The notes below the pieces were generated by a model. It was not told the origin of the DNA and ran no database searches. It was given only the letters and a program-made list of their open reading frames with translations. Below, piece after piece: positions 17,801 to 24,343 of a stretch of 37,197 nt of DNA. This stretch comes from a virus. The stretch lies in the IMG/VR virus record IMGVR_UViG_3300044640_002945, positions 1-37,197 of that record; one strand, written 5' to 3'. Made by a program: the position numbers and the translations under genes. The first letter of the stretch is position 1; the number at the start of each line of letters is the position of its first letter.

Positions 17801-18263
17801 CATCACAACCGAAAATCAAATGCGTAAACTCAATACTTCAAGCCCTGCCGCTAAATTTTGGGATTTATTTGTCTATGGAATGCGCCACGCTTCGCAATAT
17901 CAAATCAAGCTTGATCTTGATTATCGTATTGACGGAAACGAACTTAAATTTAACTGGACACAGGTCTATGGAATTATACAAAAAGAATGGTGGTCACGTT
18001 ACCAAGAATCTTGCCCAGCCAAAACCAATCTTAAAGAGCAATTAACCAAACAAGGATATTTTATTAACGATAAAAGAGCCGAAAGGTTTGGAGAAAAAAG
18101 CACTTCCGTAGTGATGTTTGATATAAACCAATTACCAAACAAAGCCGATTTGCTCAACGCCCACGAATGGCAAATGGCAAGAGACAAAGATAACTTTAGC
18201 AGTTTTACAAACACCAGCCCCAATTCCACCACCGAAATTTCAGACAATCCTTTTTTTGACTAA
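14847..18263 (+). CDS. Toprim primase fused to P-loop helicase-like ATPase
   Basis: 1138 residues. Residues 30-75 align with the DnaG zinc-binding domain (GRSPFVDEKTPSFTVS then KCFSSHNGGNNVISFIM), but of the usual C-x2-H...C-x2-C ligands only Cys57 is kept, so zinc binding is doubtful. Residues 194-218 (FYDRLMYPILDKWNNCIGFA) match the DnaG core, and a Toprim domain follows with Glu259 in VEGYND and DNDDAG at 304-309. Residues about 365-485 are a long coiled coil. The C-terminal half has a Walker A GAPSSGKD at 770-777 and a downstream 'SSVILTGNEYP' plus Arg-containing 'LITRLIW', as in primase-helicases of superfamily 3/DUF927 type. It should make primers and unwind DNA at the phage origin. It is the replication core of the early operon. 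Confidence 0.88.
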   Translation: MIAQQSIQKIYNLPLLDIIQQFVDLKKSGANYVGRSPFVDEKTPSFTVSTSKNIWKCFSSHNGGNNVISFIMALKKCTFVEAVKLAAQLSNINLEFDESEKSIKYQEKVSKQEPLKSALIAIKDWYIEQFNSLDINSPVRAEINKRQYTNEQIEALQIGYAPKGQSFQEFLLKNKLTEAAKQIGIITQENKLLFYDRLMYPILDKWNNCIGFAGRAIGEQKPKWINPPKSIMYDKEFDFYGIHIARQDLAIKQKAILVEGYNDCIALQSAGYSNTLAINSTSITEAHFTTLNRLNIKHLVLAFDNDDAGIKSILKFIPIIIEKGLSVSVALPKVEKDWDEEFRMLDRIKKQKQIIEIDGFEYLLNKKLAPGIGTEKAIEQINKDINKLNIEIDKLNQKKHLQQNIVSQINQDEEPKEFQKINNAIKKIDVEINAFSRTIDEKMTNLQSLQADLSDFSQQKNTIQKELYKIAISCPEPNRQNQYLAKLQSTTKIDKKVIANWQTDLFKNPTSSNTDFKKYNLPDGCTAKIEEVAEIIDKYGFFMSDNQIWKAINDTAPIFFSSIANFEIEILNHMNDDKFPKKLVRMRNVLGNQRIFDTDSANFNTLDKFRNMSTAHGNFKFRGRADDLDMLTNYLFDQMGSGRKVDSLGWQVDGFWAWNNGITIPIMDNFPSNHPKHINIDENGMFIYNSETFYLPSANLIYRNNPIMYTSQKKLMIRGANDLSLYLFVQQMINVHRGHSMFAFLFATASLFQDVIQSEIRNFPLILFYGAPSSGKDQLSKCVRSLFGDTQAPINLASGISTAKAHIRELAQFQNTISEFSEYKNGDSKIDEMLKGIWDRNGYKRGTIESRNSVEEIPVLSSVILTGNEYPVNDALITRLIWCEFSKNAFSLEEKKEYEILDDMIKKGISHFTVELLQLRQDFVNKFKHKFRFFQSELKENKKLAHITIDRIIQNLSVLGATYQILLEANYSLPFNMNDLMEHIIITTENQMRKLNTSSPAAKFWDLFVYGMRHASQYQIKLDLDYRIDGNELKFNWTQVYGIIQKEWWSRYQESCPAKTNLKEQLTKQGYFINDKRAERFGEKSTSVVMFDINQLPNKADLLNAHEWQMARDKDNFSSFTNTSPNSTTEISDNPFFD

Positions 18264-18277
18264 AAATATAAATAATT

Positions 18278-18499
18278 ATGGAAGGAAAATATGTATGGTT
18301 TCAACCGCCAGGGATTAAATATGATGTATGTGAAAGAGGAGTAATATTTCCAAAAGACCCTGAATACATTTGGTATTTAAACGAACCTTGCAAAATCCTT
18401 ATTTCACAGGTTAAAATAATTCCTGATGAAAATGTTGAATACAATTTCAAAAAAAGAATAGGCTACATTAAAAACAAATCACAAATCACAAATCACTAA
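18278..18499 (+). CDS. Small early protein of 73 residues
   Basis: Soluble, with two Cys and several aromatic residues (MEGKYVWFQPPGIKYDVCER). It starts 14 bases after the primase-helicase and precedes the DnaA-like gene. The C-terminal tail (KNKSQITNH) comes from a repeated AT-rich DNA stretch (acaaatcacaaatcac), and may be a recent read-through extension. No family recognised. Confidence 0.5.
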   Translation: MEGKYVWFQPPGIKYDVCERGVIFPKDPEYIWYLNEPCKILISQVKIIPDENVEYNFKKRIGYIKNKSQITNH

Positions 18500-18509
18500 T
18501 CACTTATAT

Positions 18510-18863
18510 ATGACAAAATCCCAACTAATGATCCAAGGGCAAATAATAAAAACGTTAGTTCCGAAAGATTCAAAAGATATTTTGATTGATAAAATAAAAC
18601 AAATCTATCTAAAGGAGTTCAAATATGATATTGAAAACGTAACACGCATCGAAAAACGCAGAAGCAAAGTATGCATATATCGGCATTCGATATGCCACCA
18701 TTTACGCTTTTTAGGTTTTGAGCAAAACAAAATTGCATCATTACTTAATGTATCAAGAGCCAGCGTAATTTATCACGAAAATAAATTCAAAGACTATCTC
18801 GGTGTTCAAGACCCCCAAGCCGTAGAAACACATTACATTTTTTTAAATTACATAAATTATTAA
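18510..18863 (+). CDS. Stand-alone DnaA domain-IV-like DNA-binding protein
   Basis: 117 residues. Residues 46-97 resemble the C-terminal origin-binding domain of DnaA: a basic 'RIEKRRSKVCIYRHSICHHL' helix, then 'FEQNKIASLLNVSRASVIYH', which sits where DnaA has 'slpeIGraFGgRDHTTVlHA'. There is no AAA+ domain, so it cannot act as a full initiator. Beside the primase-helicase, a role in origin recognition or helicase loading is plausible. Alternatives are a transcription regulator or another HTH protein; the fold call is firmer than the role. Confidence 0.6.
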   Translation: MTKSQLMIQGQIIKTLVPKDSKDILIDKIKQIYLKEFKYDIENVTRIEKRRSKVCIYRHSICHHLRFLGFEQNKIASLLNVSRASVIYHENKFKDYLGVQDPQAVETHYIFLNYINY

Positions 18864-18880
18864 AAACTAATATCTAAATT

Positions 18881-19111
18881 ATGAAAGTTATCTTAACCTT
18901 ATTATTGGCTACAATAGCATTTATTTATAGCCAAGAGCGCAAGCAAAACGAAGTATTAATGCAAATGCTTAACCAACGCAAAGGACAAATCAAACGGGCA
19001 TTTAAAGCAGGCTATTTTACCCGAGAACAAACGGCAGAAATTCCAATAGTCTATACGTGGCCACATGATAGCAATAAATTTGAAAAATTTGTAAACAACC
19101 ACTTAAAGTAA
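18881..19111 (+). CDS. Small protein with N-terminal hydrophobic leader
   Basis: 76 residues. MKVILTLLLATIAFIYSQ is a hydrophobic leader that could be a signal peptide (cleavage near YSQ) or a membrane anchor. The rest is basic and helical (KGQIKRAFKAGYFTREQTAE). It is one of three tiny membrane-targeted products in the distal early operon. No family recognised. Confidence 0.55.
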   Translation: MKVILTLLLATIAFIYSQERKQNEVLMQMLNQRKGQIKRAFKAGYFTREQTAEIPIVYTWPHDSNKFEKFVNNHLK

Positions 19112-19115
19112 AATT

Positions 19116-19328
19116 ATGACCGATATAAAAGAACTCATTTGCGAGCATACGGAGCTCGAACTTCTTGTAGAAGCCATTGAAAAACAAATTAAATTCTGCA
19201 AAAATATTGCTGAAAGACCCATTCAAGGTTATGGAAAAGCAAGCGAAACCATAAAAAAAGAAAAATGGCTAGACAAAGCAATCAAACTCGAAGCAATTCA
19301 AAATAAAATTTGTGAACAATATTATTAA
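19116..19328 (+). CDS. Small helical early protein of 70 residues
   Basis: A charged helical protein (LELLVEAIEKQIKFCKNIAE) starting four bases after the previous gene. No membrane segment or motif seen. Function unknown. Confidence 0.5.
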   Translation: MTDIKELICEHTELELLVEAIEKQIKFCKNIAERPIQGYGKASETIKKEKWLDKAIKLEAIQNKICEQYY

Positions 19329-19349
19329 ACAATTAAAATAAACAACATT

Positions 19350-19856
19350 ATGAAGGAAGTTAAAAATTTTATTAAATATTTAGAGAAAATTTTAGAACAG
19401 ATTGATCGTTCGCAATCAAATGATAATTATGTATCAATGTCAAGAATTATTTATACTTTAAAGACAGCCTACGAAGCAGATTTATATGAATTAATTAAGA
19501 ATTTGCCAAGTGATGCCGATATTCATAACCAAGCTTATAAATATTATGGCAATGCACCAGGCGAAAGGTCTATGAGTCTTTTTAAACATGGAGCAGCATT
19601 TTTTAAAAGTGCTGTCCTCGTACTTTTAGAGGGCAACGGCAATGAGAACTTTGAATGGAAACCATTTATATCTAGTGATCTAAGTACATTTCCACAAAAA
19701 ACAGGTAAGTATCTAGTTGCAAAAAAAGACGGACAAAATCACTGGGAAACTTGGAATGGAAGTGGCTGGGCTTATAACCATAATGCAATTGTATTTTGGG
19801 CAATAATCCCACAGCCCAATTTTGAAAACTATTATTTAAGAAACAATAAAAATTAA
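19350..19856 (+). CDS. DUF551-like domain protein
   Basis: 168 residues. The N-terminal half is helical. The C-terminal 65 residues have the signature of DUF551: a leading Trp (EWKPFISSD), 'KTGKYLVAKKDG', 'WNGSGWAYNHNAIVFWAIIP' and a following Pro. This domain is widespread in phage early regions and has no established biochemical role. It is in the distal early operon after the helical small genes. Confidence 0.65.
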   Translation: MKEVKNFIKYLEKILEQIDRSQSNDNYVSMSRIIYTLKTAYEADLYELIKNLPSDADIHNQAYKYYGNAPGERSMSLFKHGAAFFKSAVLVLLEGNGNENFEWKPFISSDLSTFPQKTGKYLVAKKDGQNHWETWNGSGWAYNHNAIVFWAIIPQPNFENYYLRNNKN

Positions 19857-19859
19857 AAT

Positions 19860-20021
19860 ATGAAAAAAATAAAATCATTTATCATTTCGCTTATAGTATT
19901 TATTGCAATAATCGCATTCTTTATTTTTTTAACAAATGAAATATTTATGATAGCAATATTTTTATTAGCTGTTTTTATTGGCGTATGGTATGTTGTCCAC
20001 ACTGAACTTAATAAAAAATGA
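19860..20021 (+). CDS. Tiny two-helix membrane protein (53 residues)
   Basis: The product is almost wholly hydrophobic: MKKIKSFIISLIVFIAIIAF followed by a second segment (MIAIFLLAVFIGVWYVV) and a short polar end. Two membrane helices with a short loop are predicted. The start lies four bases after the previous stop. Small membrane proteins at the end of early operons may act in superinfection exclusion or host takeover, but nothing in the sequence decides this. Confidence 0.6.
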   Translation: MKKIKSFIISLIVFIAIIAFFIFLTNEIFMIAIFLLAVFIGVWYVVHTELNKK

Positions 20022-20073
20022 TGACACTATGATGACACTTCAAATAATGTGGAAACTTCCTATGTGGACACTT
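20018..20073. repeat. Four imperfect 12-bp tandem repeats ATGwkGAmACTT
   Basis: The units are ATGATGACACT (20018), ATGATGACACTT (20029), ATGTGGAAACTT (20047) and ATGTGGACACTT (20062), with two ACACTTCAA extensions. They fall in the gap after the 53-residue membrane protein, which has no convincing gene other than a 16-residue open frame. Iteron-like spacing of 11-18 bp suggests a protein-binding site or a relic of slippage. Confidence 0.6.
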
Positions 20074-20137
20074 CAATAACATCCAAAAACTACCACAGAT
20101 GCAAATAAAATCATTACAATTATTAAAATTTAAAAAT

Positions 20138-20275
20138 ATGTCAAAAGATAATTTGAAAAACGTAAGCCCAACTGACGCAAAACTGCCTGTTATAAGCCGT
20201 TTTTTTGAATGGTTTATTCCAATAGGTTTTACGTTATTTTTAATATGGGCTTTATATTCAGTTTTTGGTTGGTAA
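20138..20275 (+). CDS. Tiny single-span membrane protein (45 residues)
   Basis: A polar N-terminus (MSKDNLKNVSPTDAKLPVIS) is followed by one membrane helix (FIPIGFTLFLIWALYSVFGW region). An in-frame ATG at 20099 would give a 58-residue form; the chosen start has the typical 'aaaaatATG' context. It is the last gene before the early terminator. Function unknown. Confidence 0.5.
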   Translation: MSKDNLKNVSPTDAKLPVISRFFEWFIPIGFTLFLIWALYSVFGW

Positions 20276-20349
20276 AATGACTTACAACTCGCAATTAACC
20301 CCACTTTAAAAACCAACCTTTCAGCCATTCCTACCTTTTTAAAATAGCC

Positions 20350-20385
20350 CCCTCTAAACATTTACGTATAGAGGGTCTTTTTTTT
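20350..20385 (+). terminator. Terminator of the early operon
   Basis: CCCTCTA (20350-20356) pairs with TAGAGGG (20369-20375), followed by TCTTTTTTTT. It separates the early operon from the head genes. The stretch 20276-20424 holds only this terminator and the next promoter. Confidence 0.88.
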
Positions 20386-20400
20386 GTTTTGGCGCAAATC

Positions 20401-20408
20401 TATTTTTG
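20401..20408 (+). promoter_or_regulatory. Promoter -7 box for head genes
   Basis: TATTTTTG matches the Bacteroidota TAnnTTTG box. It lies just after the terminator and 17 bases upstream of the protease ATG, so the leader would be very short. The upstream TTTG elements are 9-14 bp away, shorter than the usual 17-23, so an activator may be needed. Confidence 0.5.
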
Positions 20409-20424
20409 TCTATAAAAAATAGTG

Positions 20425-21474
20425 ATGCAAAGACCAAAAGCTTCCAATATCTCTTTTTCGGTACGCAATAGTGCTTCTAACGAAGCCGATATTTTGATTT
20501 ACGACCAAATCGGAGAGTATTTTGATTGGGCTACCTGGGAACCAGGAGGCGTTACCTATAATAATTTTGAAAAAGAATTGACCGAAGCACTTAATCAAGG
20601 CAAAAAAGTAAATATACGTATCAATTCAAGCGGTGGCGATGTACATAGTGGCATTGCTATCTATAATCTAATCCAACGCAATCAAGATAAAAACATTCAT
20701 GTATTTATTGATTCCATTGCCTATTCAATGGCGGCAGTAATCGTTCACGCCGTTAAAGCCCAAAACCGACACATGGCAGCAAATGCAATGATGATGATAC
20801 ATTCCGCTTCGGGAACAATTTACGGACAATTCAACGGCACGCAATTAAGAGAACTTGCCGACACGATGGATAAATACGACGATATTTTGGCTACTTCTAT
20901 AGCAAGCGAAAGCAACCAATCTAAAGAAGATATACTGGCTAAATATTTCGATGGCAAAGACCATTATTTTACAGCCGATGAAGCCAAAAAAGCAGGTTTT
21001 ATTTCGGATATTGTAGAAAAACCGAGCGAAGCTTCAACGCCAATTGAAAACACCATTGGAAATTTACTAAGAAACATGCAAACCCAAATTAACAATTTGG
21101 CAAATATTATTAAACCACAAAATCAAAAAACTATGATCAATCTTAATGATGTCATTGCTAAACTTCGTGCTGGAGCAATTACCAACGAGGAGGCGCAAGA
21201 ATTGGCTACTAGCGTAGAGAAATTCAACCAAGAAAAAACCACGCAAGAAGATGTACAAACCGCAGTTAGCGAAGCCGTACAGCCTTTGCAATCTGAAAAA
21301 GATGCCTTGCAAAACGAAAACGATACGCTTAAATCTCAAATCGAAGATTTAAACGCAAAGTTACAAAACGCTACCATTCAAAACAGCGGCGCACCCGTTG
21401 GAACGGTTAATCCCGAGCCAACAAACATAGATCCAAAAAAGGAATACACGTTCCGTGCAATCCCTTTTCAATAA
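20425..21474 (+). CDS. Head maturation protease (ClpP/S14 type) with C-terminal scaffold
   Basis: 349 residues from the ATG; a GTG one codon earlier is possible. Residues 60-200 form a ClpP-like serine protease: 'INSSGGDVHSGIAIYNL', Ser101 in AYSMAA, His126 in MMIHSASG, and an Asp at 176 or 179 in FDGKDHYFTADEA. The Ser-His spacing of 25 equals that of ClpP. Residues about 220-325 are coiled coil, a fused scaffold. The C-terminus KEYTFRAIPFQ may bind the shell. It processes the prohead and is followed after 32 bases by the major capsid gene. Confidence 0.92.
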   Translation: MQRPKASNISFSVRNSASNEADILIYDQIGEYFDWATWEPGGVTYNNFEKELTEALNQGKKVNIRINSSGGDVHSGIAIYNLIQRNQDKNIHVFIDSIAYSMAAVIVHAVKAQNRHMAANAMMMIHSASGTIYGQFNGTQLRELADTMDKYDDILATSIASESNQSKEDILAKYFDGKDHYFTADEAKKAGFISDIVEKPSEASTPIENTIGNLLRNMQTQINNLANIIKPQNQKTMINLNDVIAKLRAGAITNEEAQELATSVEKFNQEKTTQEDVQTAVSEAVQPLQSEKDALQNENDTLKSQIEDLNAKLQNATIQNSGAPVGTVNPEPTNIDPKKEYTFRAIPFQ

Positions 21475-21506
21475 AAATTTATTTCAAAACCTAAAAACCT
21501 ATAAAA

Positions 21507-22565
21507 ATGGCAACACCAATCTTACCTAACGAAGTACGACAGCCAACGATTCACGAAACCGTGAAAGACTTGCAAGGATACTTCCAATCCAATGAGAGCA
21601 ACATTATGATGACCTTACTATTAGGTATCTTTGCTCAAGACAATCCTGCTAATGTAAGCAACCAAGTAGAATTGATGACAGGCGTAAACCGTAATCAATT
21701 AATGCTTAACTTGCATTCAACGGAGACGATGCAACCAATGAATTCGAAAGAAATCAACTCAAAAGGAAGCGTTGTGCTTACAGGATCTACTTTAGAACCT
21801 GATATGTGGAAAGTAGACAATCTACTTAACTACGTAGAAATTTGGAACAAGTACACGCGTGCTTTGACCTTGCAACAAAACGGCTTAGTACCTAGCGGTA
21901 CAAATCCTTTAGAATTGCATGAAGTAATTATCCAGCAATTGCGCGAGCAAATGGCGCACGACATGCGTAAAGTAATATGGACAGGAAACAAAGCTTTAGC
22001 CAACACTTCGGCTGATGCCATTACAGATGGTTTCTTAAAGAAATTTAAAACCGCTGCAACGGCAAGCAAATTGACACCTAAAGCGATTACAGGTATCACT
22101 TCGGCAAACATTTTCAACAAAATTTTAACGCTTGTTAATTCTTTGGGAACAATGTGGAGACGCCAACCTGATACGATTGTATTAGTAGCTTCTGATGTTT
22201 GGGAAAAATTAACCGAAGCTTCTGCAGGTAATTCAGCTGCGTTAGCAATCGTGTTGAATCAAGGAAATAGAGATGCAATTTACAACCACGTAATGAGTAT
22301 TCCTTTGCCTCAATATCCAAATATCAAAATCTATGAAGAGCCTTATTTACCAGCAGGTGCTATGGTAGCTACTGTAAAAAGAAACTTGATCGTAGGTATG
22401 GACACAGTAAGTGCTAATCTTGATGCAATGGTTTACGGAGCCAACCCAAGAGAAATTCTAGTGTATGGACACGGAATGTTAGGCGTAGGCGTTCGACAAT
22501 TTGACGCACCAAGTGGAAGCGCATTGCAAACGGCATTCGTATGTAACGAAGAAACCATTATCTAA
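21507..22565 (+). CDS. Major capsid protein
   Basis: 352 residues, directly after the protease-scaffold gene, with an AT-rich leader ('ctataaaaATG'). The sequence alternates helical and beta segments as in the HK97 fold: long helix near 125-155 (NPLELHEVIIQQLREQMAHD), an Ala/Thr-rich middle, and a beta-rich C-terminus (YGHGMLGVGVRQFDAPSGS). A very stable terminator follows at once, which fits a transcript made in high amount. No decoration or transmembrane segment is visible. Confidence 0.88.
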   Translation: MATPILPNEVRQPTIHETVKDLQGYFQSNESNIMMTLLLGIFAQDNPANVSNQVELMTGVNRNQLMLNLHSTETMQPMNSKEINSKGSVVLTGSTLEPDMWKVDNLLNYVEIWNKYTRALTLQQNGLVPSGTNPLELHEVIIQQLREQMAHDMRKVIWTGNKALANTSADAITDGFLKKFKTAATASKLTPKAITGITSANIFNKILTLVNSLGTMWRRQPDTIVLVASDVWEKLTEASAGNSAALAIVLNQGNRDAIYNHVMSIPLPQYPNIKIYEEPYLPAGAMVATVKRNLIVGMDTVSANLDAMVYGANPREILVYGHGMLGVGVRQFDAPSGSALQTAFVCNEETII

Positions 22566-22578
22566 TTTTAAAACCCCA

Positions 22579-22611
22579 TAGTCTATCGGAGCAATCCGAT
22601 AGACTATTTTT
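22579..22611 (+). terminator. Strong terminator after the capsid gene
   Basis: TAGTCTATCGGA and TCCGATAGACTA form a perfect 12-bp stem capped by a GCAA (GNRA) tetraloop, followed by TTTTT. It will limit transcription into the following genes and set capsid protein in excess. Confidence 0.92.
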
Positions 22612-22634
22612 AAAAATCCATTAAAACGCATATT

Positions 22635-22895
22635 ATGCCAACAGAAGAAATAAAAAAAGAAGCAATAGCTAATGAAGAAGTAGTTCAAGAAGCTATCACG
22701 CCAAAAGAAAAAATCAAAAACATTTTTTCTTTAGATAAAAAAAACTACAAAATTGAGTTGCCAGCAACTTCAATTAAAGTAGATGGTGCTTGGATTCCAT
22801 ACACCGCTGAAGAGGTTATCGAAGATAAAAAACTTCAAAAAACGTTCGTCGATTTATTGGAAAATGGCGAAACAAAATTTATTGTTGAAATTTAA
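22635..22895 (+). CDS. Small head-region protein of 86 residues
   Basis: The N-terminal 30 residues are acidic, Glu/Ala-rich and probably disordered (EEIKKEAIANEEVVQEAITP). The rest contains a short beta-rich region ending GETKFIVEI. It lies between two terminators together with the tail-tube candidate. It may be a capsid decoration or stabilising protein; no family recognised. Confidence 0.5.
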   Translation: MPTEEIKKEAIANEEVVQEAITPKEKIKNIFSLDKKNYKIELPATSIKVDGAWIPYTAEEVIEDKKLQKTFVDLLENGETKFIVEI

Positions 22896-22907
22896 AATTA
22901 TAAAACC

Positions 22908-23462
22908 ATGAACATCAAATTCTTACCTAAAGCGAAGAAAGCAGGCGAACCAGGAATGGGTGCAGACCTTTACATCGCATTATTAGACGACTTTCTAGAT
23001 CTAAAATCACCAAGTGTTTTAGAAACTTTCGAAGGCGAAACCGCTACGATTATCGACACGCACACATTTAAACCATGGAGCGGTCCTGTAATCCCTGGAG
23101 GTGCTACCAAAGTAGTTGGATTCTTAAGAATTCCACTTACAGCTACAAAAAGCGGTAACTACAGCACCAAACAAGAGGGCGAGTTTCCAGCGCAAATGAC
23201 CGTTAGTGAATTTAGCGGAAGAGCCGTTGGATTAGATGCTGCTCAAATTGAGTGGTTGAAAAAAGTAAAAGGACAGCACGTAATCGTAATCGTAAAAGAG
23301 GCAGATTGTAAAGGTGGCAAAATGTATCAAATCGGATGCGATTGCAAACCTGTAGAATCGTTAAACTTTGAGTTTTCGAGCGAAAACAACGAGTTGAAAT
23401 TAAGCGGAAAAGCAGAGTGCGATTTAGCCGAATACAAAGGTACGCTAACATTACATTCATAG
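22908..23462 (+). CDS. Candidate major tail tube protein
   Basis: 184 residues, beta-rich, with a Gly/Pro-rich middle (FKPWSGPVIPGGATKVVGFL) and several Lys/Glu strands (VIVIVKEADCKGGKMYQIGC; FSSENNELKLSGKAECDL). Size, beta content and a position between capsid and neck genes fit a tail tube protein, and a strong terminator follows, as is common for abundant virion proteins. No decisive motif is visible, and a head decoration protein is the main alternative. Confidence 0.5.
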   Translation: MNIKFLPKAKKAGEPGMGADLYIALLDDFLDLKSPSVLETFEGETATIIDTHTFKPWSGPVIPGGATKVVGFLRIPLTATKSGNYSTKQEGEFPAQMTVSEFSGRAVGLDAAQIEWLKKVKGQHVIVIVKEADCKGGKMYQIGCDCKPVESLNFEFSSENNELKLSGKAECDLAEYKGTLTLHS

Positions 23463-23466
23463 TATA

Positions 23467-23490
23467 AAAGTGCCCTTCGGGGCATCTTTT
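23467..23490 (+). terminator. Terminator with UUCG tetraloop
   Basis: TGCCC and GGGCA close a TTCG loop; flanking AAAAG/CTTTT extend the stem past a one-base bulge and supply the T tract. It ends the tail-tube gene. Confidence 0.85.
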
Positions 23491-23524
23491 ATTTATTTTT
23501 TAATAATATAAAAAGTATAGCAAT

Positions 23525-23734
23525 ATGGCATTAACGCTCAATCTAAAAAAGTTCCCGAAAGAGGGTGCATTCGATTGTATTTTAGGTAAAAACCTAACGA
23601 TTAAAGACATCGAAGAAAAACAAAAAAAGTGGACGCAAGCCGATAACGATCGATTGATTGCTACAAACAATCATCATTTGCTTATCGAAGTTGAAGAAAC
23701 ACCAACCAAAAAAGCAGATTCAACAAAACCGTAA
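23525..23734 (+). CDS. Small soluble protein of 69 residues
   Basis: Begins MALTLNLKKFPKEGAFDCIL and has a Lys/Thr-rich C-terminus. It lies between two terminators as a single gene, so its level is set separately from its neighbours, perhaps by read-through. It could be a small tail or neck accessory protein. No family recognised. Confidence 0.5.
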   Translation: MALTLNLKKFPKEGAFDCILGKNLTIKDIEEKQKKWTQADNDRLIATNNHHLLIEVEETPTKKADSTKP

Positions 23735-23743
23735 AAAAACCAT

Positions 23744-23777
23744 AAAAATACTGCAAGCAAATTGCAGTATTTTTTTC
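23744..23777 (+). terminator. Terminator
   Basis: AAATACTGCAA pairs with TTGCAGTATTT over a GCAAA loop and is followed by a T run. It is the third terminator within 1.2 kb of the head region. Confidence 0.88.
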
Positions 23778-23804
23778 TATTAATCCCGAAAAATTAAAAG
23801 AAAA

Positions 23805-24119
23805 ATGATTGAAATAGTAGCAGATAAAGAATCTAAAGTAAATAAAAAAAACACCATTTCGATATATAATAAGTCATTAAGACAATGTTTTATCGACGAT
23901 TATCACAAAGCCTTAGATATTAGAGGCTACGACAATCTAAATGCTAAAGGGCGCAATCTTTTATCGTGGCCTGTACTGGAGTGTCATATAGACTGGGAGA
24001 GTTTAAATGAAGAGAAGGTAAAGAGGATGAAAACTTTTGAGAAGGATTTAGAGTATATAAAAAGTAAAGATAGTACTATCTATCAAAAAACTTTAAACCG
24101 TTTAAAATTAAATATATAA
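23805..24119 (+). CDS. Accessory protein of 104 residues
   Basis: Charged and soluble, with several Lys/Asn-rich stretches (DKESKVNKKNTISIYNKSLR) and one Trp pair (WPVLECHIDW). Its base use is more AT-rich than the flanking virion genes and it follows a terminator, so it may be part of a three-gene insert (23805-24541) that interrupts the head/neck genes. No family recognised. Confidence 0.45.
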   Translation: MIEIVADKESKVNKKNTISIYNKSLRQCFIDDYHKALDIRGYDNLNAKGRNLLSWPVLECHIDWESLNEEKVKRMKTFEKDLEYIKSKDSTIYQKTLNRLKLNI

Positions 24120-24127
24120 ATTTAAGT

Positions 24128-24343
24128 ATGAAGTATCAATTTAAGTTTACAAAAGAACACTATATAGAAGGTCTATTAGATGATAGGGTCATTGAAGTAA
24201 TAGAGTCAGAGTTAGATGAAGAGGTAAAAAATTCAGATAATGAACAAACACTATCTATTACTATCGACATAAGAAATATAAGAAGAGAGAAGATAAAAAT
24301 AGACAAAGAAGATGAGGTGGTTGTGGAAGTTATACAGAAATAA
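24128..24343 (+). CDS. Acidic accessory protein of 71 residues
   Basis: Highly acidic, with alternating charged/hydrophobic residues (DEVVVEVIQK at the end; ESELDEEVKNSDNEQTLSIT in the middle), suggesting a small alpha/beta protein. Its stop codon abuts the start of the lipoprotein gene. No family recognised. Confidence 0.45.
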   Translation: MKYQFKFTKEHYIEGLLDDRVIEVIESELDEEVKNSDNEQTLSITIDIRNIRREKIKIDKEDEVVVEVIQK

